From positions 1-9,214 of the forward strand of contig SLHB01000469.1 in assembly GCA_007136375.1 (NCBI GenBank): a DNA stretch of 9,214 nucleotides. The letters are read 5' to 3'. The notes below the pieces were generated by a model. The model did no database searches. It worked only from the letters and a program-made list of their open reading frames with translations, and had not been told where the DNA came from. This document shows, in pieces, positions 1 through 7,048 of this stretch. The DNA is from Candidatus Hydrogenedentota bacterium. GTDB taxonomy: Bacteria > Hydrogenedentota > Hydrogenedentia > Hydrogenedentales > SLHB01. The number at the start of each line of letters is the position of its first letter. Within the stretch, counting starts at the first letter, position 1. A program made the position numbers and the translations under genes.

Positions 1-328
1 GCTGGAAGAGATAGTGGAGACCCTGGAAGAGGGGGGGCTGTACCTGGACGAATCCTTGAAACGTTTCGAGGAGGGAATCCAGTTGGCGAAACGCTGTGAG
101 AAGGCCCTCGCGGCGGCGGAGAAGAAGATCGAGCAGTTGACGAAGACGCCGGAAGGCGCGCTTGAGGCCGAGCCCTTTGGAGAAACGGGGGACACGGACG
201 AGGCGGAGCGTTTGGCGGCGAGCGCCGGAGCGGGGGAGAGCGGCGCCAATGCGCCCGAGGGGAATGCGGCGCCGTCTCCAAAAGACGGCGAAGGGGGGAA
301 GGATGAGGACGAAGGGTACCTGTTTTGA
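1..328 (+). CDS. xseB: Exodeoxyribonuclease VII small subunit, 5'-truncated by the window edge
   Basis: This is the small subunit of exonuclease VII, which forms a complex with XseA and degrades single-stranded DNA to oligonucleotides in the cytoplasm. The reading frame is open from base 2 and begins LEEIVETLEEGG; the start codon lies off the left edge, so the GTG at 14 is an internal valine. Diagnostic residues are the LEEIVETLE, LDESLKRFEEGIQLAKRCE and AEKKIEQL segments of the family's helical hairpin. After that core, which normally ends the protein, there is a tail of about 60 residues rich in Glu, Asp, Gly and Ala that ends DEDEGYLF. The tail is longer than usual for XseB and looks disordered. 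The TGA stop overlaps the TTG start of ispA (TTGA, 325-328), so the two are probably translationally coupled. An xseB-ispA pair is a common bacterial arrangement. Confidence 0.9.
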   Translation, partial: LEEIVETLEEGGLYLDESLKRFEEGIQLAKRCEKALAAAEKKIEQLTKTPEGALEAEPFGETGDTDEAERLAASAGAGESGANAPEGNAAPSPKDGEGGKDEDEGYLF

Positions 329-1191
329 ACGGCATTGAGGACTTCTTGCTGGAAAAGGCCCGCAAGACCGAGCAAGCCTTGGAGGGATACTTCGCGAGTT
401 GGAACGGCGCCCCTGCGGAGCTGGCGGAGCCGATGCGGTACAGCTTGTTCGCGGGGGGGAAACGTCTTCGGCCGGGGCTGGTCTTGGGAGCGGCCATGCT
501 TGTGGGGGGCGATGACGAATCCGCGTTGCCCGCCGCCTGCGCCATGGAGATGATCCACACGTACAGCCTCATCCATGACGACCTGCCCTCCATGGACGAT
601 GATGACCTACGCCGCGGCCGCCCTACGTGTCACAAGGCCTATGGGGAAGCCATGGCGATCCTCGCCGGCGATGCGCTATTGACCATGGCCTTCGATGTCG
701 CCGCTCAGACGGGAGATGCGGCCATCGTCCGGGAGATTGCCCACGCCGCGGGCGTCGAAGGCATGGTGGGCGGTCAAGTGATTGATCTGATGAGCGAGGA
801 CAAGCCGCTGACCGTGGATGCGCTGCGGCGCTTGCACAGCTACAAGACCGGGGCGCTCATCCGGGGCAGCGTCCGTTGTGGCGCCATGCTCGGGGGCGCC
901 AACGCCGAACAGTTGGCGGCGCTTACGGCTTACGGGGAACGGATCGGCCTGGCTTTTCAAATCGCCGACGACATTCTGAACGTCACGGGCGCCGAAGCCG
1001 ATATGGGCAAGCCCGTGGGAAGCGACGAGGCCCATCACAAGTCCACGTATCCCGCCCTGCTCGGGCTTGAGGAGGCGCGCCGCCTGGCCGGCGAGCAAGT
1101 GGCCTCCGCCATCGTCGCCCTTGACGGATTCGGCGCGGAGGGCGAGACGTTCCGCGATCTGGCCCGCTACGTGGTGGAGCGCCGGAAGTAA
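325..1191 (+). CDS. ispA: Farnesyl diphosphate synthase (type II short-chain polyprenyl synthase)
   Basis: This 288-residue cytosolic enzyme condenses DMAPP/GPP with IPP to make farnesyl diphosphate, the precursor of quinone side chains and undecaprenyl phosphate. Visible motifs are GGKRLRP (44-50, IPP binding), the first Asp-rich motif DDLPSMDDDD (85-94), GDALL (115-119), the KTGALI helix (174-179), the second Asp-rich region DDILN (215-219) and KSTYPALLGLE (239-249). Tyr80 lies five residues before the first Asp motif, as in E. coli IspA, which favours a C15 product over C20. The second Asp motif ends in Asn instead of the usual Asp. The TTG start at 325 is chosen because GAAGGG ends eight bases upstream, the frame overlaps xseB by four bases, and the N-terminus then has normal length. 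A GGPP synthase is the main alternative. The gene is followed by a convergent phosphatase, not by dxs. Confidence 0.93.
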   Translation: MNGIEDFLLEKARKTEQALEGYFASWNGAPAELAEPMRYSLFAGGKRLRPGLVLGAAMLVGGDDESALPAACAMEMIHTYSLIHDDLPSMDDDDLRRGRPTCHKAYGEAMAILAGDALLTMAFDVAAQTGDAAIVREIAHAAGVEGMVGGQVIDLMSEDKPLTVDALRRLHSYKTGALIRGSVRCGAMLGGANAEQLAALTAYGERIGLAFQIADDILNVTGAEADMGKPVGSDEAHHKSTYPALLGLEEARRLAGEQVASAIVALDGFGAEGETFRDLARYVVERRK

Positions 1192-1218
1192 ACGGTGTTA
1201 GGAAGGGCGCGGCGCCGG

Positions 1219-2178
1219 TTAGGCGTCGTTGGCCGGGCCATCGTCACCGTCCCGCTTGCCCGACAACAGCCGGCGGAGGCGGCCGAACACGGTGGGCGCC
1301 TCGCTGTCGCCTGCGTCCACTTCGATGGCGCCCCGATCCAGCCGGCTCTTTGGAGGCGGTGCGGTCACTTCGAGAATCACAGCCGTGACATTGTCGGGCG
1401 CGCCCGCGGCGAGGGCGGCGTCCACGAGATTGTGGGCCGCTTCACAAGGGGGGAGGGAGAGAATCTGGCGGGCAATCGTGTTCTCGTCGACCTGGTTCGT
1501 AAGGCCGTCGGTGCAAATGAGCAGCTTGTCCCCCAGGGCGAGCTTGACGGCGAAAAGGTCGACGGCGATGGTGTCCCGCGTGCCCACGGCGCGGGTGATG
1601 AGGTTGCGCAGGGCGTGGGTGCGCGCCTCCTCCGGCGAGATCAAGCCGCTGCGCACCTGTTCGGCGACAATGGAATGATCTTCCGTGATTTGATGGATCG
1701 CCTTCATGCCGGGGCGAATCCAATACACCCGGCTGTCGCCGACTTGCGCGATGTAGGCGTAGTCGCCGGATACCAGCGCCGCCGACACGGTCGTTCCCAT
1801 GCCGGTTAATTCCGGGTTCTCGTCGGCGAAGGCCAAGATCCGCTGGTTCGCTTCTTCCAGACAAGCCTGTAGGCGGGCGGGCGCGTTCTTGCCGTCCGCC
1901 TGGGCAAAGCACGTTTCCGCGATGGTCCCCAAGGCCATCTGACTGGCTTTCCCGCCGCCGCGGGCCCCGCCCATGCCGTCCGCCACGGCGAACAGCACCT
2001 CCTCGGCGCCGCCTTCCTCGCCGGCGGGGCCTTCCGCCACGGCGCAGGCGTCCTCGTTGGCGGCCCGCTTCTTGCCGACGTCCGAGATCAAGTGCGCTTC
2101 GAGATAGGCGCCGCTCCAATGCTGTTCGAAGTTGCCGCCGTTCCGCGGTCCACAGTACGTTAGGGCGGGCAGCGCCAT
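1219..2178 (-). CDS. PP2C-family (PPM) Ser/Thr protein phosphatase
   Basis: This 319-residue protein is a metal-dependent phosphatase of the PrpC/Stp type that would remove phosphate from Ser/Thr sites set by Hanks-type kinases. Family motifs appear in order: SDVGKKRAANED (32-43), ADGMGG (66-71), GMGTT (127-131), VGDSRVY (146-152), DHS (168-169 region), ITRAVG (194-199), CTDGL (222-226) and PDNVT (261-265). Metal ligands D43, D67, D224 and D262 are all present, so it should be active. There is no signal peptide or membrane segment. A tail of about 45 residues (275-319) is acidic, then basic, then acidic, and contains the string EAPTVFGRLRRLL. The ATG at 2178 is chosen because GGATGGGG precedes it at suitable spacing; the frame stays open further upstream but that part has no family similarity. 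The gene converges on ispA with 27 bases between the stops. No partner kinase is visible. Confidence 0.94.
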   Translation of the reverse strand: MALPALTYCGPRNGGNFEQHWSGAYLEAHLISDVGKKRAANEDACAVAEGPAGEEGGAEEVLFAVADGMGGARGGGKASQMALGTIAETCFAQADGKNAPARLQACLEEANQRILAFADENPELTGMGTTVSAALVSGDYAYIAQVGDSRVYWIRPGMKAIHQITEDHSIVAEQVRSGLISPEEARTHALRNLITRAVGTRDTIAVDLFAVKLALGDKLLICTDGLTNQVDENTIARQILSLPPCEAAHNLVDAALAAGAPDNVTAVILEVTAPPPKSRLDRGAIEVDAGDSEAPTVFGRLRRLLSGKRDGDDGPANDA

Positions 2179-2330
2179 GAACGATCCCCATCCTTTTTTT
2201 GTTTGTGTGTGCGCCCCCGCAAGAGAGTGATCGGGCGAGGACCGGGTCCTTGCGCCTTGTTCTCCCGTTGGCGGCCCTTCGGCCGCCGCGAGAACAAGGC
2301 CTCGATAGAACAGAATGACGGGCGCGACAA
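2179..2330. other. Intergenic region upstream of the phosphatase gene
   Basis: This 152-base gap between the SMP-30-like gene stop and the phosphatase start is dominated by a strong two-tier palindrome (2254-2300, listed separately). Nearer the phosphatase start, the - strand leader is A-rich, with a run of seven A residues directly before GGATGGGG. I did not find a convincing -35/-10 pair for the phosphatase, so it may be co-transcribed with the upstream gene. Confidence 0.6.
2254..2300. repeat. Two-tier perfect inverted repeat (large stem-loop)
   Basis: The outer arms GCCTTGTTCTC (2254-2264) and GAGAACAAGGC (2290-2300) are perfect 11-bp complements. Inside them GGCGGCC (2270-2276) and GGCCGCC (2281-2287) form a second perfect stem closing a CTTC loop on the + strand. 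The internal loop between tiers is asymmetric (five and two bases). Neither strand has a T tract after the outer arm, so it is not a classical intrinsic terminator. It could still act as a 3'-end stabiliser or processing signal for the SMP-30-like transcript, or be a palindromic intergenic repeat. Confidence 0.85.
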
Positions 2331-3236
2331 TCAGTCCGCCGCGTCCTCGGTGGGCCCAAGGGGCCGAAGGCCCGTGACGGCGATCTCGATCTTGTACACG
2401 CCGGGCCGCGCTGTTACATAGAAGGTCCGGGAGTCTTCTCCGCCAAAGGCGCAATTCGCGGGAGCGTGGGGAAATTCAATGGTCCCCAGCAGCGTCCCGT
2501 CGCTGTCATGTACGCGCACGCCGTCGCTCGCCGTGGCCCATACGCGGCCGTCCACGTCGACCTTCATGCCGTCCGGTCCGGGAAGGTCGCAGAAATGCCA
2601 TTCATCATCCAGGGTTCCATCCGCGGCGAGATCGAAAGCGCGAATATGGCCCTCGGACGTGTCCGCGATGTAGAGGGTGGATTCGTCTGGCGACAGCGCC
2701 AGGCCGTTGGGCCGGTCGAAGTCGTCGATGAGGAGGGTTACCTCGTTGCTGTCCGGATCCACCATGAAAACGCCGCTGAAGTCCAGTTCGGCTTCCCGGC
2801 CTTCGAGGCCATAGGGCGGATCGGTGAAGAAGATCATGCCGTCGGAGCGTACGATGACATCGTTGGGACTGTTGAACTGGTTGCCTTCATAAGCATCGGC
2901 GAGGACTGTGATGGAGCCGTCCTCCTCGGTCCGCGTCACGCGGCGGTTCCAATGCTCGCAGGCGATGAGGCGGCCTTCGTTGTCTAAGGTCAACCCATTT
3001 GACTTGCCGCTGGGTTCCCGGAACACCGAGCCGTCGCCCCGGTAGATCCGGTCCGCTGGTATGTCGCTGAACAGAAGGCCTTCCTCGGGATGCCATATAG
3101 GGCCTTCGGTGAACTGGAATCCCTCGGCCACGACTTCCACCTCGCCGGCAAGCAGCGCGTCCAAGGCGTTGTTCGGCGCGGCGAGGGCGGTGGACAACAG
3201 CACGGCGTGGAGTAACATGATGTTCCCCTTTTTCAT
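2331..3236 (-). CDS. Secreted SMP-30/gluconolactonase/LRE-like beta-propeller protein
   Basis: This 301-residue protein has an N-terminal secretion signal (KK, then LLHAVLLSTALAAP, likely cleaved near residue 20) and a six-bladed propeller of the SMP-30/gluconolactonase family. Members hydrolyse sugar lactones using one divalent metal. The candidate ligands are present: E44 in FTEGP, N177 in RPNGLALS and D222 in PGPDGMK. Other signatures are SPNDVIVRSDG (123-133), FFTDPPYG (136-143) and LYIADTS (188-194). The export signal suggests a periplasmic or secreted sugar lactonase, but the substrate cannot be told from sequence. Start choice is uncertain. The ATG at 3236 gives a basic n-region but has no ribosome site. 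The ATG at 3218 has AAGGGG six bases upstream and gives a signal peptide without the lysines. The frame continues far upstream, but that part looks non-coding. Confidence 0.88.
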   Translation of the reverse strand: MKKGNIMLLHAVLLSTALAAPNNALDALLAGEVEVVAEGFQFTEGPIWHPEEGLLFSDIPADRIYRGDGSVFREPSGKSNGLTLDNEGRLIACEHWNRRVTRTEEDGSITVLADAYEGNQFNSPNDVIVRSDGMIFFTDPPYGLEGREAELDFSGVFMVDPDSNEVTLLIDDFDRPNGLALSPDESTLYIADTSEGHIRAFDLAADGTLDDEWHFCDLPGPDGMKVDVDGRVWATASDGVRVHDSDGTLLGTIEFPHAPANCAFGGEDSRTFYVTARPGVYKIEIAVTGLRPLGPTEDAAD

Positions 3237-3301
3237 GCGGATGGCGCGGCTATTGACATGCGCGCTCCGCCGGAAATGCTCCCCAAGAATTAGCGCCCAC
3301 C

Positions 3302-3330
3302 ATGATAGCCGGGATTCTCGGTCAAGACAA
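3302..3330 (-). promoter_or_regulatory. Candidate sigma70-type promoter for the SMP-30-like gene
   Basis: Read on the - strand, a -35 box TTGTCT (3330-3325) and a -10 box TATCAT (3307-3302) are separated by 17 bases. The -10 box matches the consensus at five of six positions and the -35 box at four of six. Transcription would start near 3295, leaving a leader of about 60 bases before the ATG at 3236. A 7-bp inverted repeat, CGGGATT/AATCCCG, brackets the -35 box and the spacer. Confidence 0.55.
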
Positions 3331-3340
3331 CCCAATCCCG
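3310..3340. repeat. Inverted repeat over the promoter (possible operator)
   Basis: CGGGATT at 3310-3316 and AATCCCG at 3334-3340 are perfect complements separated by 17 bases, giving a centre-to-centre distance of 24 bases. The pair starts just inside the -10 box and ends just outside the -35 box of the candidate promoter. The position suits a dimeric repressor site, but this is inferred from geometry only. Confidence 0.4.
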
Positions 3341-3369
3341 TAGCGCTGCCTTCCAGGCGGCCTCGCATA

Positions 3370-3477
3370 CCGACAAGATGCCGACAACACGAGCTCACCC
3401 AACGGGTGAAGGCGCGCTCCCTTCCCAGCCGCGAGCACAGGGCCGTACAGAGGGGTTCGGCTAGATTATCCGGCGAT
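3370..3477 (-). repeat. Dispersed repeat, copy 1 (TCACCC-N3-GGGTGA core)
   Basis: Read on the - strand this copy begins ATCGCCGGATAA, contains GCCTTCACCC-GTT-GGGTGA and ends GGCATCTTGTCGG. A second copy with the same three landmarks, in the same order and at nearly the same spacing, lies at 9099-9208 on the + strand. In a hand alignment the last 44 bases agree at about 32 positions. This copy lies just upstream of the candidate promoter of the SMP-30-like gene. Confidence 0.6.
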
Positions 3478-3568
3478 CGGGGAGTGACTGGTATGACGCC
3501 ATGTAGCTTGCCGCGGACTGTTCCGCAATGGAGCGCTTCGGGATCCCGATCAAGGGTTGCGGCCGTGG

Positions 3569-4300
3569 TCAGCGGCGGCGGATCCAGGCGGCGCTGACGT
3601 ACTTTTCCCGGGCCAACCGCTCCATGGCCTCCAACTCTTCGGGCAACGGGGGAGAAGGCGCAACCCCGGCGGCGCCGAAGGCTTCGCGGATCACGGCGGC
3701 GAGAACGGCGCCTTCGAGGGGCAGGCGCATGACGAAGCGCTCGTGGGTTCGGTCTTGCCGGTAGCCGGGACGGTCTTCGGGTTCGCGCAGGCATTGGCTT
3801 AGGAGACCGATGTCGAAGCCGTCGTAGAGAAGCGTGCCGTGGTGCAGGATGGCGCGGCGGCGGCGTTTTTGCGCGTTGCCGGAGAACTTCAGCCCGTCCG
3901 CGGCCAGATCGGAGACGCCTTCGTGGCGTGCCGGAACGCCATGGGCCTGCAGCGCGGAGGCCAAAGCGGGGAGGATGTAGCGATAGGCGCTCTGGATCGT
4001 CTTGATTTGTGGATAGCGCGCGTGGGTGAGGGCGAGGGTAAAGTTTAGACTGCCCGGTCCTTGCACGACACAGCCGCCAGCGGAGCAGCGGCGGTAAATG
4101 GGCGCCCCAGCCTGCTGGCAGCCCCCTTCGTCCACTTCTTTCGCCAAGATCTGGGCGACCCCCAGCACCACGAAGGGCTGGGGGCTCTCCCAGATCCGGA
4201 GGGTGTCGGGCGCGGCTCCTTCCTCAACGCTGTTCAAGAGGGCCTCGTCGAAGGCAAGGTTCTCCTCGGGCGAGAGGAAGGATTGCTCGATTACCCGCAT
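3569..4300 (-). CDS. lplA: Lipoate-protein ligase family protein (LplA/LipM-like catalytic domain)
   Basis: This 243-residue enzyme has the BPL/LplA/LipB catalytic fold and would attach lipoate (or octanoate) to the lysine of lipoyl domains, most likely K62 of GcvH encoded in the same operon. Landmarks are LAFDEALL (15-22), the nucleotide/lipoate-binding stretch RRCSAGGCVVQGPGSLNF (70-87), the catalytic-lysine motif KFSGNAQ (K138) and HHGTLLYDGF (153-162). The canonical RRxSGGGxVxH is altered: one Gly is Ala74 and the His is Gln80, a pattern I recall from planctomycete and cyanobacterial homologues. There is no C-terminal accessory domain, so activation of free lipoate is uncertain, and an octanoyl or lipoyl transferase role is the main alternative. 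The gene begins 34 bases after gcvPB with only a weak ribosome site, consistent with being the last gene of the operon. Confidence 0.85.
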   Translation of the reverse strand: MRVIEQSFLSPEENLAFDEALLNSVEEGAAPDTLRIWESPQPFVVLGVAQILAKEVDEGGCQQAGAPIYRRCSAGGCVVQGPGSLNFTLALTHARYPQIKTIQSAYRYILPALASALQAHGVPARHEGVSDLAADGLKFSGNAQKRRRRAILHHGTLLYDGFDIGLLSQCLREPEDRPGYRQDRTHERFVMRLPLEGAVLAAVIREAFGAAGVAPSPPLPEELEAMERLAREKYVSAAWIRRR

Positions 4301-4334
4301 GGCGCCGGCGCGGCCTTACCCACGCCGAGGGGCG

Positions 4335-5771
4335 TTAGAACGCACAGTTGAGTTCCTTCGCCGCGCGTACTTCGTCGAGCCGGCCCACAGGCATGCGGCG
4401 CGGCGCTTCCGTCAACGCGGCGCTGTCCTTCTCGGCTTGCTTGGCCAAATCGAGCATGACATCGCAGAAGCGGTCGAGCGTCTCCTTCGACTCGGTCTCG
4501 GTCGGCTCGATCATCATGCTTTCCTTCACTGTAGTCGGGAAATACACGGTAGGAGCATGGAGATCGTAGTCCAGCAAGGCCTTCGCCAAGTCCAAGGCGC
4601 GGACGCCGTGCTTGGTCTGGGGCGTGGCCGTGAATACGCACTCGTGCATGAAACGCTTGCTGAAGGCGGGTTGATAGGCCTCCTTCAGACGGGCGTGGAT
4701 GTAGTTGGCGTTCAAGACGGCGTGGTTGCTCACTTCGGTCAGGCCTTCCGACCCGAGTTGGCGGATGTATGCGTAGGCCCGGACGGCCATCATGAAGTTG
4801 CCGAAGAAGGCGGCCATGCGCCCGATGGACTTCGCGGGCATGTGGATCTCAAGGCTGTCTCCCGCCTTCTTGAGCCGAGGCCCGGGCAGATACGGCGCCA
4901 GCCGTTCGCCAACGCCAACGGGGCCGCTGCCCGGTCCGCCCATGCCGTGGGGCGTGGCGAAGGTCTTGTGGAGATTGAAGTGCATGACGTCGAAGCCGAG
5001 GTCGCCGGGACGGCACCGCCCCATGATAGCGTTGAGGTTCGCGCCGTCGTAGTACAGGAGGGCGTCCACCTCGTGGGCGAGGTCGGCGATCTTGCGTACG
5101 TCGGATTCAAAGAGGCCGTGGGTGTTGGGGCACGTGAGCATGAGCCCCGCCACCTTGTCTGTCAATACTTCCTGGAAGGCGTCAAGATGAATCGTGCCAT
5201 CGCGATCGGACGGGACCTCGAGCACCTTATATCCCGCGATGGCCGCGCTAGCCGGATTCGTGCCGTGGGCGGAATCGGGGATGATGATGGTGTCCTTGTG
5301 CGTGTTCCCCTTGGCGCGGTGGTACGCCGCCATGAGGAGCGTGCCCGTGAGTTCGCCGTGGGCGCCGGCGATGGGTTGCAGGCTGACCTCTTGCATGCCC
5401 GCGATTTCCGCCAGCAACCGTTCCAGGTCGTGCATCAACTGGAAGGCCCCCTGACAGTTGGGCCAATAGGCGGCCGAACTGGACAGGTGGGGGTGGAGAT
5501 GGGCGAAGCCTTCATTGCCCGCTACCGCTTCCGCCATCTTGGGGTTGTACTTCATCGTGCACGAACCCAGGGGATAGAAGTGACTGTCTACCCCGAAGTT
5601 CCGGCGGGACAGGTTCGTGTAATGGCGAACCACGTCGAACTCGCTGACTTCGGGCAGGGCGGCGTCGTCTTTTCGGCGGAATTCCTCTGGGAACGCCGCC
5701 TCGGGCACGTCCAACGCATCAAACCGGATGCCTCTCCGGCCCTTTCGCGATTTCTCGTAAATCAGTTCCAT
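4335..5771 (-). CDS. gcvPB: Glycine dehydrogenase (decarboxylating) subunit 2
   Basis: This 478-residue protein is the PLP-binding subunit of split P protein. With GcvPA it decarboxylates glycine and passes the aminomethyl group to the lipoyl arm of GcvH. The PLP lysine is K269 in NLHKTFATPHGMGGPGSGPVG, and YYDGANLNAI (240-249) is the usual cofactor-contacting Asp region. Other conserved strings are FYPLGSCTMKYNPK (65-78), PIAGAHGELTG (133-143), DSAHGTNPASA (166-176) and LTCPNTHGLFE (212-222). The Gly-rich loop reads HGMGG with Met277, where HGGGG is more common. The ATG at 5771 has AAGGAG five bases upstream, inside the end of gcvPA, and the genes overlap by ten bases, which points to coupled translation of the two P subunits in equal amounts. 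Length is normal for the family. Confidence 0.98.
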   Translation of the reverse strand: MELIYEKSRKGRRGIRFDALDVPEAAFPEEFRRKDDAALPEVSEFDVVRHYTNLSRRNFGVDSHFYPLGSCTMKYNPKMAEAVAGNEGFAHLHPHLSSSAAYWPNCQGAFQLMHDLERLLAEIAGMQEVSLQPIAGAHGELTGTLLMAAYHRAKGNTHKDTIIIPDSAHGTNPASAAIAGYKVLEVPSDRDGTIHLDAFQEVLTDKVAGLMLTCPNTHGLFESDVRKIADLAHEVDALLYYDGANLNAIMGRCRPGDLGFDVMHFNLHKTFATPHGMGGPGSGPVGVGERLAPYLPGPRLKKAGDSLEIHMPAKSIGRMAAFFGNFMMAVRAYAYIRQLGSEGLTEVSNHAVLNANYIHARLKEAYQPAFSKRFMHECVFTATPQTKHGVRALDLAKALLDYDLHAPTVYFPTTVKESMMIEPTETESKETLDRFCDVMLDLAKQAEKDSAALTEAPRRMPVGRLDEVRAAKELNCAF

Positions 5772-7048
5772 GCTGTCTCCTTCAGTGCGCGCGCGAAGGC
5801 GTCCAGTTGATCCCGGGTGCGCTTTTCCGTCACCGCAATCAGCAGATCACCGGGTTCGCCGGCGTCAAGCGGCGCCAAGGGCACGCCGGCGAAGAAGCCG
5901 CGCGCCTGCATGGCCGTGACGGTCTCCTCCGCGTTCTTGGGAAGCCGCAGGACGAACTCGTTAAACGTGGGCCCGTCGTTGACGATGGCGCTGGCGTCAA
6001 ACTGACTCTTCAGGTATTCCGCCTTCGCGTGGCAATGGGTGGCTGCCTCCTTCAACCCCTCGCGGCCGAGGAGACACAGGTGGATCAAGGCGCGCAACGC
6101 GCAGAGGGCCTCGTTCGAGCAGATGTTGGACATGGCCTTGCCACGCCGGATGTGTTGTTCGCGGGCTTGCAGTGTTAAGACGAAGCCGCGGCGTCCTTCG
6201 GCGTCTGCCGTCGCCGCGGCGAGCCGGCCGGGCATGCGCCGAAGGTGAGCCTTGCGCGTGGCCAGAATGCCGAGGTAAGGACCGCCGAAGTTCAAGGGAA
6301 TTCCCAGGCTTTGGCCTTCGGCGATGGCGATGTCGGCGCCCATTTCGCCGGGAGTCTTCATGAGGCCCAGCGACACGGGATAGAAAATGACCACCAACAA
6401 GGCCCCGGCTTCATGACACTGTTCCGCCAGTTCCGTGTAGTCCCGCATGGTCCCATGGAACGTGGGATTCTGCACGATGACGCACGCGGCGCCGGTGGGA
6501 TCATCGCCCTGCTCTACATCGAGATCCAGATTGGCGGTGTGGGTCTCCAGGACCTCCCGGTATCGGGGATTGACGGACTCGTGGCACACAACGCGGCGCT
6601 TCCGCTTCAGGCGGACGGCCATGGCGGCCGCCTCGAACACGGCCGTGGAGCCGTCGTACAGCGACGCGTTGGCGAACTCCATGTCCGTCAACCGGCAGAT
6701 GGCCGACTGGTACTCATAGATGCTCTGGAGGGTGCCTTGAGAACACTCCGGTTGATAGGGCGTGTACGCCGTATAAAACTCTCCGCGAGCGCTGAGCGCG
6801 TCGACCGCGGCGGGGATGAAGTGGTCGTAATACCCGCCGCCGAGGAAGCTCACGCAGTCCCGGTTGTTCCGGCCGGCTAGCTCGGCCATAAGGCCCCGCG
6901 TCTTCATTTCGGACAGGCCGGGCGGCATGTCCCATTGCTTCAGCCGGAGCGGTTCTGGAATGGTTTCGAAAAGATCATCAATGGTTTTCACCCCAATGAC
7001 GGAGAGCATTTCCTGCTGTTCTTCCGGAGTGGTGGGAACCCATGTCAT
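5762..7048 (-). CDS. gcvPA: Glycine dehydrogenase (decarboxylating) subunit 1
   Basis: This 428-residue protein is the N-terminal-half subunit of the split P protein; it has no PLP lysine of its own and partners GcvPB. Family signatures are FLGGGYYDHFIPAAVD (68-83), YTPYQPECSQGTLQ (95-108), ASLYDGSTA (127-135), NFGGPYLG (about 256-263), RRMPGRL and the block GFVLTLQAREQHIRR followed by SNICSNEAL. Its ATG overlaps the gcvH stop (ATGA, 7048-7045), and GGAGGA lies about ten bases upstream, within gcvH. At the 3' end it overlaps gcvPB by ten bases. A split P protein is typical of many Firmicutes, archaea, Thermus-like and planctomycete-like bacteria, whereas Gammaproteobacteria such as E. coli have a fused GcvP. 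Confidence 0.98.
   Translation of the reverse strand: MTWVPTTPEEQQEMLSVIGVKTIDDLFETIPEPLRLKQWDMPPGLSEMKTRGLMAELAGRNNRDCVSFLGGGYYDHFIPAAVDALSARGEFYTAYTPYQPECSQGTLQSIYEYQSAICRLTDMEFANASLYDGSTAVFEAAAMAVRLKRKRRVVCHESVNPRYREVLETHTANLDLDVEQGDDPTGAACVIVQNPTFHGTMRDYTELAEQCHEAGALLVVIFYPVSLGLMKTPGEMGADIAIAEGQSLGIPLNFGGPYLGILATRKAHLRRMPGRLAAATADAEGRRGFVLTLQAREQHIRRGKAMSNICSNEALCALRALIHLCLLGREGLKEAATHCHAKAEYLKSQFDASAIVNDGPTFNEFVLRLPKNAEETVTAMQARGFFAGVPLAPLDAGEPGDLLIAVTEKRTRDQLDAFARALKETAWN

Larger units (their letters stand above)
3237..3568. other. Intergenic region between lplA and the SMP-30-like gene
   Basis: No gene is supported in these 332 bases. From right to left the region holds a 12-bp palindrome TCGGGATCCCGA (3538-3549) just after the lplA stop and one copy of the dispersed repeat (3370-3477). 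A GC-rich segment containing GCCTTCCAGGC (about 3349-3359) follows, then the candidate promoter and its inverted repeat. No convincing intrinsic terminator for the gcv-lplA operon is visible here. The open frames on the + strand have no recognisable product. Confidence 0.7.

Noticed and set aside
1195..1809. + strand open frame after ispA
   Set aside because: It lies opposite the phosphatase coding region, whose motifs are complete, and shows no family features of its own.
2179..2454. N-terminal extension of the phosphatase frame
   Set aside because: It runs through the palindrome and into the end of the SMP-30-like gene, without PP2C similarity, and a good ribosome site precedes the ATG at 2178.
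3538..3549. Palindrome TCGGGATCCCGA after lplA as an operon terminator
   Set aside because: It is a 12-bp self-complementary site with no loop room and no T tract, so it does not form a normal terminator.
3237..3794. N-terminal extension of the SMP-30-like frame
   Set aside because: The extra residues are Arg- and Pro-rich, overlap lplA, the dispersed repeat and the promoter, and would put the signal peptide in the middle of the protein.
4098..5810. Long + strand open frame of 570 codons
   Set aside because: It is antisense to gcvPB and part of lplA, which are unambiguous. Its translation has no recognisable domain and reflects GC-rich antisense openness.
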